From Paenibacillus sp. R14(2021) (GTDB lineage Bacteria > Bacillota > Bacilli > Paenibacillales > Paenibacillaceae), in NCBI RefSeq assembly GCF_019431355.1, contig NZ_CP080269.1:1674001-1738000 (forward strand): a stretch of DNA of 64,000 bases. The letters run 5' to 3'. Positions 9,059 to 18,313 of this stretch are shown here, one piece after another (within the stretch, counting starts at the first letter, position 1; each line of letters opens with the position of its first letter). The notes under the pieces were generated by a model. That model saw nothing but the letters and a program-made list of their open reading frames with translations, ran no database searches and was not told the DNA's origin. A program made the position numbers and the translations under genes.

Positions 9059-10246
9059 ATGAGTGGAAACAAAGCAGTCAAGGTTCAACCGGCAAGCCGC
9101 ATGACCGGCTTGCCGGAACAGTTTTTTGCGAGTTTGGTACATAAAGCAAATGCCCAAACGGCCAAAGGACGCGATATCATCAACTTGGGGCAAGGAAATC
9201 CGGATCAACCGACGCCTTCTCATATTGTTGAAGCCTTACAGGAAGCTGCACCAAACCCGCAATATCACCGCTATCCGCCCTTCAGCGGCTACCGGTTTCT
9301 GAAAGAAGCGGTTGCAGAACGCTACATGAAGGATTACGGGGTAGAACTGAACCCGGACACCGAAGTAGCCATCTTGTTCGGCGGCAAAACCGGCTTGGTT
9401 GAAATCAGTCAATGCCTGCTTAATCCGGGCGATGTCTGTCTCGTTCCCGATCCCGGTTACCCAGACTACTGGTCTGGGGTTTCGCTTGCAGGAGGCACGA
9501 TGGAGTATATGCCCCTGACAGCCAATCATGCTTTCCTGCCCGATTATGATGCGATTCCCGTCGAAGCAGCGGACAAAGCGAAGCTGATGTTCATTAACTA
9601 CCCGAACAACCCGACTGGCGCGACGGCCGATTCGGCGTTTTATGCCAAAACTGTTGAATTCGCTGCGAAGCATAACATTGTCGTTGCCAGTGACTTTGCT
9701 TATGGGGCTATCGGCTTTGACGGCCAAGCACCAATCAGCTTCCTTCAAACGCCGGGAGCGAAGGAAGTCGGCGTGGAATTCTACACCTTGTCCAAGACTT
9801 ACAATATGGCGGGCTGGCGCGTCGGCTTCGCACTAGGCAATTCGCAAATCGTCTCGCTTATTAACTTGATTCAGGATCATTATTACTGCAGCCTATTCGG
9901 CGGCATTCAAGCCGCCGCAGCAGCAGCGCTGACTGGACCGCAGCAATGCGTGACGGAGCTGACCGCCGCATATGAAAGCCGCCGCAACGCGCTATTCGCC
10001 GCGATGGATGAGATCGGATGGCATGCGGACAAGCCAAGCGGTTCGTTCTTCTGCTGGCTCCCTGTACCTGAGGGCTATACATCAGCCTCGTTCGCGGATT
10101 ACGTACTCGAGCATGCCGACGTCGTTCTTGCACCCGGAATCGGCTTCGGGACGCATGGTGAAGGCTATGTAAGACTCGGCCTGCTTGCTCCGGAAGAACG
10201 GCTGCAAGAAGCCATCCGCAGAATCGGAAAGCTCAATTTGTTCTAA
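9059..10246 (+). CDS. mtnE: PLP-dependent aminotransferase, probable MtnE
   Basis: 395-residue fold-type I aminotransferase (class I/II). In methionine salvage MtnE transaminates 4-methylthio-2-oxobutyrate to methionine. Seen: NLGQGNPDQPTP near the N-terminus, the substrate loop PDPGYPDYWSGV, NYPNNPTGA, the PLP lysine in YTLSKTYNMAGWRVGF and the C-terminal arginine segment GYVRLGLL. The sequence closely resembles my recollection of B. subtilis MtnE (YkrV). Start ATG 9059 follows GGTGGAG; an in-frame GTG three codons upstream overlaps that site. The gene ends with its own terminator, separating it from the T-box operon that holds mtnWXB. Generic aromatic or glutamine transaminase is the fallback. 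Confidence 0.85.
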   Translation: MSGNKAVKVQPASRMTGLPEQFFASLVHKANAQTAKGRDIINLGQGNPDQPTPSHIVEALQEAAPNPQYHRYPPFSGYRFLKEAVAERYMKDYGVELNPDTEVAILFGGKTGLVEISQCLLNPGDVCLVPDPGYPDYWSGVSLAGGTMEYMPLTANHAFLPDYDAIPVEAADKAKLMFINYPNNPTGATADSAFYAKTVEFAAKHNIVVASDFAYGAIGFDGQAPISFLQTPGAKEVGVEFYTLSKTYNMAGWRVGFALGNSQIVSLINLIQDHYYCSLFGGIQAAAAAALTGPQQCVTELTAAYESRRNALFAAMDEIGWHADKPSGSFFCWLPVPEGYTSASFADYVLEHADVVLAPGIGFGTHGEGYVRLGLLAPEERLQEAIRRIGKLNLF

Positions 10247-10265
10247 CCTAAGATTAGCGATCGTT

Positions 10266-10296
10266 AAGCCTGCGAAGACCTGTCTTTGCAGGCTTT
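10266..10296 (+). terminator. Terminator after mtnE
   Basis: AAGCCTGC / GCAGGCTT eight-base stem followed by a short interrupted T-run. It separates mtnE from the T-box leader. Confidence 0.65.
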
Positions 10297-10349
10297 AGAT
10301 TGCTTTACAGGGCATCGCCAAACATGGTATGCTTACGTTTAATTAAACA

Positions 10350-10616
10350 CGAGCAACGTCTTGATGGGGCTAAGTACGCAAATCGCAATGCGACCAGAGA
10401 GTAAATTCATTAGCTGTGAGAATTTACCGCATATGCTGCAGAAACCCACCCCGGAACGGCCGGCGATGAGTCGGACAGCGGCCTGCTGTTATCAGGCCTT
10501 GAAGCGGAACGGCATGATTCTCCAGCAGTGGAGTCTATCATAGCCGTTAATAAAGGTGGTACCGCGGAAGTCCAAACTTTCGTCCTTTGTCTATATACAA
10601 AGGCGGAAGTTTTTTT
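10350..10616 (+). promoter_or_regulatory. Proline-specific T-box leader (tRNA-sensing riboswitch)
   Basis: Complete T-box leader. It has stem I with the AG-bulge and distal-loop signatures (CCAGAGAG ... GCTGTGAGAA), a specifier loop, the conserved T-box AAAGGTGGTACCGCGG at about 10552-10567, and an intrinsic terminator. Aligning the loop GAAACCCACC with well-known leaders (GAA-CUC-ACC of ilv-leu; GAA-UAC-AU of tyrS) puts the specifier codon at CCC (10445-10447), a proline codon. That fits proB immediately downstream. UGGU in the T-box would pair with the ACCA end of uncharged tRNA-Pro. Uncharged tRNA-Pro should therefore switch on the whole downstream operon. Confidence 0.95.
10574..10616 (+). 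terminator. T-box conditional terminator
   Basis: AAACTTTCGTCCTTTGT / ACAAAGGCGGAAGTTT stem followed by a T7 run; the alternative pairing uses the T-box sequence just upstream. Confidence 0.9.
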
Positions 10617-10678
10617 GTCGTTCTGTTTACTACGTACTTGAATGTTGGTCCATTCGTAGGAAAGGATGAAGGCGATCG

Positions 10679-11794
10679 ATGACAGCTACCATTGTTGTGA
10701 AAATCGGAAGCAGCTCCCTCACATCTGAAGAAGGCGGATTAAATCGCGAACGCATCGCTTTCTTCGCCGGCGAGTTGGCTTCGCTCCATGAAGACGGGCA
10801 TCAGGTACTGCTCGTAACCTCCGGAGCCGTGGCCGCCGGCTTCAGGAAAATCGGCTACAGCAGCCGCCCCAAAATCGTGCACGAGAAACAAGCCGCGGCT
10901 GCCGTCGGGCAAGCCCTTCTCATGCAAGCCTATCAAGAAGCGTTCGCCGCTTACGGCGACCATGGCGGTGTCGGCGTTGCTCAGATTCTGCTGACCCGCG
11001 CCGATTTCTCGAACAGGAAACGGATTCAAAACGCTCAAATGACGATCGAAGAGCTGCTGCGACAGCGCATCGTACCGATTATTAACGAGAACGACACGGT
11101 TGCCACTGATGAGCTGAAGTTCGGAGACAATGACACACTGTCCGCGCTCGTAGGCAACCTTGTCAAAGCGAAGCGGCTCGTTATTTTGACCGATATGGAC
11201 GGCTTGTATTCCGAAGATCCAAGGAAAAATCCGGCAGCCATCCGCATCGAGCGCGTCGATCAGATCTCCGACGACATTCTCAGCATTGCCGGAGGAGCCG
11301 GCTCCTCCGTCGGTACCGGCGGCATGCGTTCCAAAATCGAAGCGGCCCGCATTGCCATGCGCGGCGGCGTGCCTGCTTTCATCGGCCGTGTTCTGGAGCC
11401 CGGCGACTTGAGCCTGGCTGTCAGCGGTCATGGCAGAGGCACATATTTCGATACGAGCCTGCATAATCTGCCGGTGAAGAAGCAGTGGCTCGGATTTCAC
11501 TCCATGCCGCAGGGACGTATCGTTGTCGATGATGGCGCGGAATCGGCGCTGCTGCAGGGCGGCAAGAGCTTGCTGCCCGCAGGTATTCGCGAAATCGAAG
11601 GCGAATTCCACCCCGGTGATGTCGTCGAAGTATGCAATTTGAAAGGCCACACGCTCGGCCGCGGCGTCGTCAACTACGCCGCTTGGCAGGTTCAGGCGGT
11701 TGCCGGACTGAGCTCCGAGGAAGTCCGCAGGCGGGTCGAGGTCGTTCGCATGGAAGTCATTCACCGTGACGAATGGGTCACGCTTAAGGCTTAA
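10679..11794 (+). CDS. proB: Glutamate 5-kinase
   Basis: 371 residues; phosphorylates the gamma-carboxylate of glutamate, the first step of proline synthesis. The amino-acid-kinase domain (about 1-255) shows VVKIGSSSLT, LVTSGAVAAGF, NENDTVATDELKFGDND and VGTGGMRSKI. A C-terminal PUA domain (about 278-355, starting near GRIVVDDGAESAL) completes the usual bacterial architecture. The ATG lies 62 nt after the T-box terminator. First gene of proBACmtnWXB. Length and motifs are intact. Feedback inhibition by proline is expected from the family. Confidence 0.97.
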   Translation: MTATIVVKIGSSSLTSEEGGLNRERIAFFAGELASLHEDGHQVLLVTSGAVAAGFRKIGYSSRPKIVHEKQAAAAVGQALLMQAYQEAFAAYGDHGGVGVAQILLTRADFSNRKRIQNAQMTIEELLRQRIVPIINENDTVATDELKFGDNDTLSALVGNLVKAKRLVILTDMDGLYSEDPRKNPAAIRIERVDQISDDILSIAGGAGSSVGTGGMRSKIEAARIAMRGGVPAFIGRVLEPGDLSLAVSGHGRGTYFDTSLHNLPVKKQWLGFHSMPQGRIVVDDGAESALLQGGKSLLPAGIREIEGEFHPGDVVEVCNLKGHTLGRGVVNYAAWQVQAVAGLSSEEVRRRVEVVRMEVIHRDEWVTLKA

Positions 11795-11821
11795 ATCATA
11801 TTCGTGAAACGAGGTATTCCC

Positions 11822-13069
11822 ATGAGTGAAGTACGCGAGAAAGCCGCGCTGGCCAAGAAAGCCGCGCAATTAATGAACCGCATGTCGACGGAACAGAAGA
11901 ACGTAGCCCTGCTTGAGATGGCTCACGCGCTGGAGGAGCAGCAGGCTTCCATCATCGCCGCGAATGAATTGGATATTGAACGCGGACGCGCAAACGGCAC
12001 AAGCGAATCGCTGCTCGACCGGCTCAAGCTTACGCCGGCGCGCATTATAGGCATTGCCGAAGGGCTGCGCCAGGTTGTCGAGCTTCCAGACCCGGCCGGT
12101 TTGCTGCTGGAGAGCTTCGAGCGTCCGAACGGTCTGCGCGTCGAGAAAATTTCCGTGCCGCTCGGCGTAATCGGCATGATTTATGAAGCGCGCCCGAACG
12201 TGACCGTCGATGCAGCCGGTTTATGCCTCAAGACGGGCAATGCCGTCGTCCTTCGCGGCGGTTCGGCTGCCTTGGAATCCAATCGGCGCATCGTGGAAGT
12301 ACTTTGCTCAGCGCTTAGCGGAACCGACCTCCCCGCCGATGCCTTGCAGCTCGTGGAAGACCCTTCCCGTGCTTCCGTCGACGAGATGCTGAAGCTGAAC
12401 GGACTGCTCGACGTTGTCATACCGCGCGGCGGCGCTTCGCTGATCCGCAATGTCGTAGAGAATGCGACGGTGCCTGTCATCGAGACAGGCGCAGGCGTCT
12501 GCCATACTTACCTCGATGAGAGCGCCATGTTCGACATGGCGGCCGACATTGCCTTCAACGCCAAAGTTCAGCGGCCTTCCGTTTGCAATTCCATGGAGAC
12601 GCTGCTCGTTCATGAAGGCTTCGCAGCCAATCACCTGCGCGCCTTGGCGGATCGCTTCCTCGCCGCGAATGTAGAGCTCCGCGGCTGCGACGCGACACGC
12701 GCGCTCGTACCCGATGCCAAACTGGTAACAGAAGCAGACTATGCAACGGAATATAACGATTATATTATGAACATCAGAATCGTCTCGGGACTAGAGCAGG
12801 CGCTGGCGCATATCGCTGCCTACGGCACGATGCATTCCGAATGCATCGTAACGGAAAACGCAGAGAACGCAGAAGCTTTCCTGCAGCGCGTCGACGCGGC
12901 AGCCGTCTACCACAATGCCTCTACCCGCTTCACGGACGGCTTCGAATTCGGCTTCGGCGCTGAAATCGGCATCAGCACCCAAAAGCTCCACGCCCGAGGT
13001 CCTATGGGACTACCGGCCTTAACAACAACAAAATTCCGCGTATACGGCCAAGGTCAGATTCGCGGGTAA
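11822..13069 (+). CDS. proA: Gamma-glutamyl phosphate reductase
   Basis: 415 residues; NADPH-dependent reduction of gamma-glutamyl phosphate to glutamate-5-semialdehyde, working with ProB. Aldehyde-dehydrogenase fold with GVIGMIYEARPNVTVDAA, LRGGSAALESN and the catalytic Cys in RPSVCNSMETLLVHE; the C-terminal ARGPMGLPALTT signature is present. Start ATG 11822 follows ACGAGGT; the open frame also has a GTG six codons earlier that overlaps this Shine-Dalgarno. 27 nt separate it from proB. Confidence 0.97.
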   Translation: MSEVREKAALAKKAAQLMNRMSTEQKNVALLEMAHALEEQQASIIAANELDIERGRANGTSESLLDRLKLTPARIIGIAEGLRQVVELPDPAGLLLESFERPNGLRVEKISVPLGVIGMIYEARPNVTVDAAGLCLKTGNAVVLRGGSAALESNRRIVEVLCSALSGTDLPADALQLVEDPSRASVDEMLKLNGLLDVVIPRGGASLIRNVVENATVPVIETGAGVCHTYLDESAMFDMAADIAFNAKVQRPSVCNSMETLLVHEGFAANHLRALADRFLAANVELRGCDATRALVPDAKLVTEADYATEYNDYIMNIRIVSGLEQALAHIAAYGTMHSECIVTENAENAEAFLQRVDAAAVYHNASTRFTDGFEFGFGAEIGISTQKLHARGPMGLPALTTTKFRVYGQGQIRG

Positions 13070-13094
13070 GACGGATTAGGAGGAACAAGCAATC

Positions 13095-13976
13095 ATGACT
13101 ACACTTTCATCTTCCGGCGTAACGCCGGAAATTAATACGCTTCAAATGTGCTTCTATGGCGCAGGTTCTATGGCGGAAGCACTCGTGCGCGGACTTCTCG
13201 ACCGCGGTTTGACGGAGCCCGGCAAAATCACGATGATGAACCGCTCCAATGCGGACCGCATGCAAGAGCTCACTACCCGTTATGGAATTAACGCCGCACT
13301 TACAGATATCGAGAAGGACGCTTGCCTGCGCGATGCGGATATCGTATTTCTCGCCATGAAGCCGAAAGATGCTGCCGAAGCGATGAAGAATGTGCGCGAG
13401 CTATTTCATCCCGGTCAATTAATCGTCTCGGTCATCGCCGGCATGACGACGTCCACGCTCGAAACCCTGCTCGGCAAACCGATGCCGATTGTTCGGACGA
13501 TGCCGAACACGTCAAGCACCATTGGTCTCGGCGCAACCGGCATCAGCTTCTCTCCAAGCGTCACGGAAGAGCAGCGCAAGCTTGCGGACTCGATCCTGCA
13601 AGCCGTCGGTCTTACCGCAATCGTCGAAGAGCCGATGCTTGAGGTTGTGACGGGATTATCCGGAAGCGGTCCGGCATACGTCTACTACCTCATGGAAGCC
13701 ATGATCGCCGCAGGCAGCAAGCTTGGACTTACGGAAGAAGCTGCGCGCGATCTGACGATTCAAACGGTACTAGGAGCCGCACATATGGTAAAAGCTACGG
13801 GTGAAGATCCCGCCGAGCTTCGCCGCAAAGTGACTTCGCCTAACGGCGCTACTCAAGCTGCCATCGAAAAGCTTGATGCCCACCAATTCATGCAAGGCAT
13901 CCTTAGTGCGATCAGCCGTTCCGCGGAACGGGCTGTCGAAATGGGAGCTGAAATCGAAAGGAATGCAACGTCATGA
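13095..13976 (+). CDS. proC: Pyrroline-5-carboxylate reductase
   Basis: 293 residues; reduces pyrroline-5-carboxylate to proline, the last step. The NAD(P)-binding motif [15 protein letters not shown] lies near residue 16, with [27 protein letters not shown] and the C-terminal signature [16 protein letters not shown] and [13 protein letters not shown] 10-12 residue extension precedes the Rossmann strand, but ATG 13095 follows AGGAGGAAC. Its TGA overlaps the ATG of mtnW (ATGA), so the methionine-salvage genes are translationally coupled to proC. Confidence 0.97.
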   Translation: MTTLSSSGVTPEINTLQMCFYGAGSMAEALVRGLLDRGLTEPGKITMMNRSNADRMQELTTRYGINAALTDIEKDACLRDADIVFLAMKPKDAAEAMKNVRELFHPGQLIVSVIAGMTTSTLETLLGKPMPIVRTMPNTSSTIGLGATGISFSPSVTEEQRKLADSILQAVGLTAIVEEPMLEVVTGLSGSGPAYVYYLMEAMIAAGSKLGLTEEAARDLTIQTVLGAAHMVKATGEDPAELRRKVTSPNGATQAAIEKLDAHQFMQGILSAISRSAERAVEMGAEIERNATS

Positions 13977-15199
13977 CTCAAGCGGTATGTACCGCAGCTT
14001 ATCGCTGCTATGATGATAAAGCCGATTTCCAGAAGAAAGCCCAAGGCATCGCCGTCGGGTTGACCGTCGGCAGCTGGACGGACCTGCCCGAAGCCCGCAA
14101 GGCGGAGATGGAGAAGCATTTGGGCCGCGTTGTTTCCGTTAACGTGCACGAAGGCACTGAACCGGGTACGCGCTACGCGGACATCGTGATCGCTTATCCG
14201 GACGTCAACTTCAGCCGGGATCTCCCTGCCCTGCTCGTGACCGTATTCGGCAAGCTGTCGATGGACGGCCGCATCAAGCTGCTGGATCTCGACTTCTCCT
14301 CCGACTTCCTATCCGCGTTCCCTGGGCCAAAGTTCGGGATGCAAGGCATCCGCGGCCTTCTTGGCATCCAGGATCGTCCGCTGCTCATGAGCATCTTCAA
14401 ATCCGTCATCGGCCACGATCTGCCGAATTTGCGGGAGCAATTCTATAAGCAGGCGCTTGGCGGTGTCGATCTCATCAAGGATGATGAGATCTTGTTCGAG
14501 AATCCGCTGACGCCGCTTCAGAAGCGCGTCGAGGCTTGCATGGAAGCGGCGCGCCAAGCGGAAACCGAGACCGGCCAAAAGCTGCTGTACGCGGTCAACT
14601 TGACCGGTCCAACCTCCAAGCTGGCCGCACAGGCGAAGCTTGCGATTGCCGCAGGTGCCAATGCGCTGCTGTTCAACGTGCTCGCTTACGGCTTCGACGT
14701 GCTGCATGAGCTGAGCAGCGACCCGGATATCTCGGTGCCCATCGCCGCTCATCCAGCAATGGCCGGCGCCTTCTATCCCTCGCCGCATTACGGCATTGCC
14801 GCCCCGCTGCTTCTGGGCAAACTGATGCGTCTAGCAGGCGCAGACCTAGTCCTCTTCCCGTCTCCATACGGCTCGGTCGTTATGCCTCGTGAAGAGAATC
14901 TTGCCGTTCAGGCGGCGCTGATCGATCCTGCTCTGCCTGTACGTGCGAGCTTTCCCGTGCCTTCGGCTGGCATCCATCCGGGACTCGTGCCGCTAATCCT
15001 GCGCGATTTCGGTACGGATGTGGTCGTGAATGCAGGTGGCGGCATTCATGGACATCCCTTGGGAACCGCAGCCGGCGGCCATGCGTTCCGTCAAGCCATC
15101 GAGGCTGCGCTTGAGGGCGTATCGCTTCCCGAAGCAGCTGCTAAGCCGGGACACGAAGCGCTGCAAGCCGCAATCGACAGCTGGGGGTACAAGCAATAA
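13973..15199 (+). CDS. mtnW: 2,3-diketo-5-methylthiopentyl-1-phosphate enolase (RuBisCO-like protein)
   Basis: 408-residue RuBisCO-like protein. In methionine salvage MtnW tautomerises diketo-methylthiopentyl phosphate to its enol; it does not fix CO2. The RuBisCO-fold metal-binding motif [10 protein letters not shown], with the lysine that is carbamylated in the family, is at about residues 162-171. Other markers are [12 protein letters not shown] and the C-terminal [18 protein letters not shown] phosphate-binding segment. Length matches MtnW. It starts inside proC (ATGA) and its TAA overlaps the mtnX ATG (TAATG), so it sits in the middle of a coupled run. Confidence 0.95.
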   Translation: MTQAVCTAAYRCYDDKADFQKKAQGIAVGLTVGSWTDLPEARKAEMEKHLGRVVSVNVHEGTEPGTRYADIVIAYPDVNFSRDLPALLVTVFGKLSMDGRIKLLDLDFSSDFLSAFPGPKFGMQGIRGLLGIQDRPLLMSIFKSVIGHDLPNLREQFYKQALGGVDLIKDDEILFENPLTPLQKRVEACMEAARQAETETGQKLLYAVNLTGPTSKLAAQAKLAIAAGANALLFNVLAYGFDVLHELSSDPDISVPIAAHPAMAGAFYPSPHYGIAAPLLLGKLMRLAGADLVLFPSPYGSVVMPREENLAVQAALIDPALPVRASFPVPSAGIHPGLVPLILRDFGTDVVVNAGGGIHGHPLGTAAGGHAFRQAIEAALEGVSLPEAAAKPGHEALQAAIDSWGYKQ

Positions 15200-15888
15200 T
15201 GGCACAAGTGAACGCCCCAACGACGAAGAAGCAGCGTGTCATTTTTTGCGATTTCGACGGCACAATCACGATGAACGACAATATCGTCGCCACAATCCGC
15301 CATTTCAACCCGCCCGGGTGGGAGGCGATCGTGAGCGATATCGTAGGCCAGAAGAAGAGCATCAAGCAAGGCGTCGGCGAGCTGTTCCGCCTGCTCCCAA
15401 CCGCCAAGAAAGCCGAAGTGATCGACTATGCGATCTCTAATGCGCGGATACGCGAAGGCTTTGCCGACTTGCTGCAATATTGCAAGGATAACGAAATCCC
15501 GTTCTATGTAACGAGCGGCGGCATTGATTTCTTCGTCTACCCGATCCTTGCGCCTTTTGGCATTCCGGAGAATCACATCTACTGTAACGGAAGCGATTTT
15601 TCCGGCGAAGCGATCGAAATCACTTGGCCGCATTCCTGTGACAGCCACTGCAGCAACGACTGCGGCATGTGCAAGACGACCATCATCCGCCGTTTCCCGC
15701 CCGAGAGCTGCGAGCGCATATTGATTGGTGACAGCGTCACAGACTTTGAAGGCGCCAAACTGGCCGACGTCGTCTTCGCTCGCTCTCATCTGATTCAGAA
15801 ATGCGCGGAGCTCGGATTGGCATTCCACGCGTACGAGACCTTTTACGATGTGATTCATGAATTAAAGCTGCAGGAGGCGACCTCATAA
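15199..15888 (+). CDS. mtnX: 2-hydroxy-3-keto-5-methylthiopentenyl-1-phosphate phosphatase
   Basis: 229-residue HAD-superfamily phosphatase. It follows MtnW in the two-step route used by Bacillus in place of the single MtnC enzyme, producing the acireductone. HAD motif I is FCDFDGTITMND (nucleophile and acid/base aspartates near residues 18 and 20); VTSGGIDFF fits motif II and IGDSVTDFEGAK fits motif IV. Cysteines are clustered near residues 145-160 (HSCDSHCSNDCGMC), an odd feature for a HAD enzyme that I also recall from MtnX homologues. Coupled to mtnW by TAATG. Confidence 0.95.
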   Translation: MAQVNAPTTKKQRVIFCDFDGTITMNDNIVATIRHFNPPGWEAIVSDIVGQKKSIKQGVGELFRLLPTAKKAEVIDYAISNARIREGFADLLQYCKDNEIPFYVTSGGIDFFVYPILAPFGIPENHIYCNGSDFSGEAIEITWPHSCDSHCSNDCGMCKTTIIRRFPPESCERILIGDSVTDFEGAKLADVVFARSHLIQKCAELGLAFHAYETFYDVIHELKLQEATS

Positions 15889-15890
15889 CG

Positions 15891-16535
15891 ATGTCCTACG
15901 ATCAAATCACGTTAGAAGATAAGCAGCGGGCGCTTTCGGAGCTGACCGAGGTCAAGAGCCTCTTCGCTTCCCGCGGCTGGTTCCCCGGTACGAGCGGCAA
16001 CCTGTCGATCCGCGCAGGCGAGTTTACGCCGGAGGACTTCCATTTTGCCATCACCGCAAGCGGCAAAGATAAGTCGTTGTCGACGCCGGAGGACTTCCTA
16101 TTCGTGGACCAGGACGGCAAGCCGAGTGAAGGAACGAAGCTTAAGCCATCGGCGGAGACGTTGATCCATTGCGAAATTTATCGGCAAACCGGCTGCGGCG
16201 CGATCTTCCATGTGCATACCGTATTCAATAACCTCGTATCGGAACTCTTCTGGGAACGGAAATCCATTCCGGTCGACGGTGTGGAGCTGATCAAGGCGTT
16301 CAACATTTGGGACGAGGAAGCGCATATCGAAATACCGATTGTCTCGAACTTTGCTCATATTCCTAGCATCGTGCCGGAAGTAACAGAGCGTCTCGACAAA
16401 CGGATTCCCGGCATTATGCTGCGCAAGCATGGCATCTACGCATGGGGCGCGAATGCATTCGAAGCGAAGCGGCATCTGGAAGCCTTCGAGTTTATATTCG
16501 AATACGTGTACCGCTGGGAGCTGCTGAAGCGTTAA
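15891..16535 (+). CDS. mtnB: Methylthioribulose-1-phosphate dehydratase
   Basis: 214-residue class II aldolase/adducin-fold enzyme that dehydrates methylthioribulose-1-phosphate to the diketone used by MtnW. The zinc ligands are visible as HVHT (FHVHTVFNN, about residue 104) and His in LRKHGIYAWG; substrate-loop GTSGNLSIR is near residue 27. ATG 15891 lies 2 nt after the mtnX stop, with GGAGG inside the mtnX end. Last gene of the T-box operon, ended by the hairpin at 16570-16615. mtnK, mtnA and the acireductone dioxygenase gene mtnD are not in this window. Confidence 0.95.
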   Translation: MSYDQITLEDKQRALSELTEVKSLFASRGWFPGTSGNLSIRAGEFTPEDFHFAITASGKDKSLSTPEDFLFVDQDGKPSEGTKLKPSAETLIHCEIYRQTGCGAIFHVHTVFNNLVSELFWERKSIPVDGVELIKAFNIWDEEAHIEIPIVSNFAHIPSIVPEVTERLDKRIPGIMLRKHGIYAWGANAFEAKRHLEAFEFIFEYVYRWELLKR

Positions 16536-16569
16536 TCTCCCTTTTGCTCCTAGCCATCCGCAGCCTAAG

Positions 16570-16615
16570 AAGGCGATAAGGACAGCTGATCTGTCAGCCG
16601 ACCTTATCGCCTTTT
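16570..16615. terminator. Terminator shared by mtnB and the DUF2515 gene
   Basis: AAGGCGATAAGG / CCTTATCGCCTT 12-base stem with T4 on the plus strand. The stop codon and last codons of the converging DUF2515 gene lie inside the right arm. Confidence 0.85.
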
Positions 16616-17938
16616 GAGCTTGCCCGCGGCTTCGATGCCCTGCTTTGCCTGCACAGCCAGCTCGAGCTTGTTCAGCGCCATGCAATGCTCGAACGTAATT
16701 TCGAATAGCTTTGGCAGCGGCATCTCCTCGAAATAAAGCCGAATGGCTGCGCTCCCCGCCATGTCGAACCAATCATCGCCGTCTAGCTGTGTGATCGGCA
16801 CGTCCGGCCATGCAGCCGAAAGCTCAGGGCTATAGAGCTTCTCTGCGCCCGGCCGCAGCTTGCAGCCTTTCAACCGCTCCTCGAAGGGAGACGATACCTC
16901 CTCCTCATTGACCGGGACGCCTTCCTTCGCAAACAAATGCGGGGCATAATCCGCACGCGAACCAGTATGCGGAATAGCACGAACGAATGCAAGCACGCCG
17001 GCATGGACCTCGGGCAGGCCGAACAGAATCGCATACAGCCGTTTGCCGAATTCGATGCGCTCCTCCAGCTGGCTGAAGTTTTCCAGCACGAGGCCGGCCA
17101 GCTTCATCTCGCCTCCGGCATAGTGAGGTGACCCGTATGGCATGAAGACCGCATTCGTTTGGAATGGTGCTTGCAGCAGAAATACAGGTTTTTTCAACAC
17201 AAGCGCTTTAAAATAGTCGCTCTGCACAAGCGGCGCTTCAATCACATGCTGTTCATTTACGATCAATGCCGTCGTCAATAGGACGGAATCCTCACTGCGC
17301 CAAAACTGCTGCCAGACCGGACCCATGAAACGGGATACGCCGAAGTAAGGCAGCAGATGCGACAGGTCGGTCTCTTCCTTTCGGGAAGCCTCATAGAGCA
17401 GCAATTGCGGATAAGCATCTCCAAAGATCGCGGCATTCGCCCGCTCCAGCAGCGTGAAGGTGTGGAGTCGGTTATCTTCGCCAAGCAGCATCGGGAGCAA
17501 ACTGCCTTTGAGATCCGTCATATTCCAGCCTCCGTTGCGCGATACCAGATGCGCAAGCAGTGCCCAATGAAGCTCCGGGTAACGAAAATAGAAGGCACGA
17601 TATGCTTCTGTCCGCGTTACATTATTGCGGTTGGCCGTCTCGGTCGCATGCAGGATTCGGTGAATGATTGCCCTGTCATGCTGCGTTAATGCTTCGGGAT
17701 TCAGCGGCACCGATTGCCGCAGATGATCTTTTCCCTTGCCATCTTCAGCAGCAGTAAACAGAGCGTATACAGCTTCTGGGCGAAGGGTAATCGGGTCGGC
17801 ATGAAGCGCGAGCTTACGGGATACGCGTCGGGCGTGTTTTTTCATTCGAAAATATTCGATTACGGAACTCAGCTTCTGCAGCATTCTTACCAAAATGGAA
17901 CGTTTCGGCTGGTCCCGACCCTCTGTCCTCTCCGCCAT
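16604..17938 (-). CDS. DUF2515 family protein (YppC-like)
   Basis: 444 residues, mostly helical, without signal peptide or transmembrane segment. I recognise it as the DUF2515/YppC family of Bacillales; the function is unknown. Recognisable stretches are HDRAIIHRILHATE, FYFRYPELHWALLAHLVSRN and GLPEVHAGVLAFV. ATG 17938 follows GGAGGGGCGGAAGG. Monocistronic and convergent with mtnB; its 3' end lies in the terminator stem. The family is largely confined to spore-formers, so a sporulation link is plausible but not shown. Confidence 0.8.
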   Translation of the reverse strand: MAERTEGRDQPKRSILVRMLQKLSSVIEYFRMKKHARRVSRKLALHADPITLRPEAVYALFTAAEDGKGKDHLRQSVPLNPEALTQHDRAIIHRILHATETANRNNVTRTEAYRAFYFRYPELHWALLAHLVSRNGGWNMTDLKGSLLPMLLGEDNRLHTFTLLERANAAIFGDAYPQLLLYEASRKEETDLSHLLPYFGVSRFMGPVWQQFWRSEDSVLLTTALIVNEQHVIEAPLVQSDYFKALVLKKPVFLLQAPFQTNAVFMPYGSPHYAGGEMKLAGLVLENFSQLEERIEFGKRLYAILFGLPEVHAGVLAFVRAIPHTGSRADYAPHLFAKEGVPVNEEEVSSPFEERLKGCKLRPGAEKLYSPELSAAWPDVPITQLDGDDWFDMAGSAAIRLYFEEMPLPKLFEITFEHCMALNKLELAVQAKQGIEAAGKLKRR

Positions 17939-18313
17939 CCTTCCGCCCCTCCTGCGTTATCGGTTACAATTAGTATGAGCCGCTCAACCAACGATTAGCC
18001 GTTGTAGTATACTATTATCATATTCCCAGTAAACCACATCCTTGCCTGGCAACAAGTTGCCGCGGCTGCTTTCTAACAGTCGAAACCAATTCTTCCCCTC
18101 AAAAACAAGCGAGAAAAGCAACTGAAAAACAGTGAGCGCAGAGAGCCCAAAAGACTTATGAATCCCAGCAGCCCGAAACAGTTTACCGATTTTCAGGGAA
18201 TGAAAAACAGATGAAAAACGAGACTGGCAGACAGGGAACGATGATGTACCATTTAGAGCAGATTATTATTATTGTTGATATACGGAAAGTTTTACTATGG
18301 AGGAGGGGGCCAT
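17939..18313. other. Intergenic region at the left edge of the AT-rich island
   Basis: 375 bp without a credible gene. Composition shifts here from GC-rich (left) to AT-rich (right). It should hold the divergent promoters of DUF2515 and the SRAP gene. I see no direct repeat, tRNA end or transposase remnant marking an integration point. Confidence 0.5.

Noticed and set aside
10361..10543. 60-codon plus-strand frame upstream of proB
   Set aside because: Lies wholly within the T-box leader RNA.
10739..11869. Long minus-strand frame (376 codons) opposite proB
   Set aside because: Antisense shadow of proB and the proA start in GC-rich DNA; no ribosome site and no family resemblance.
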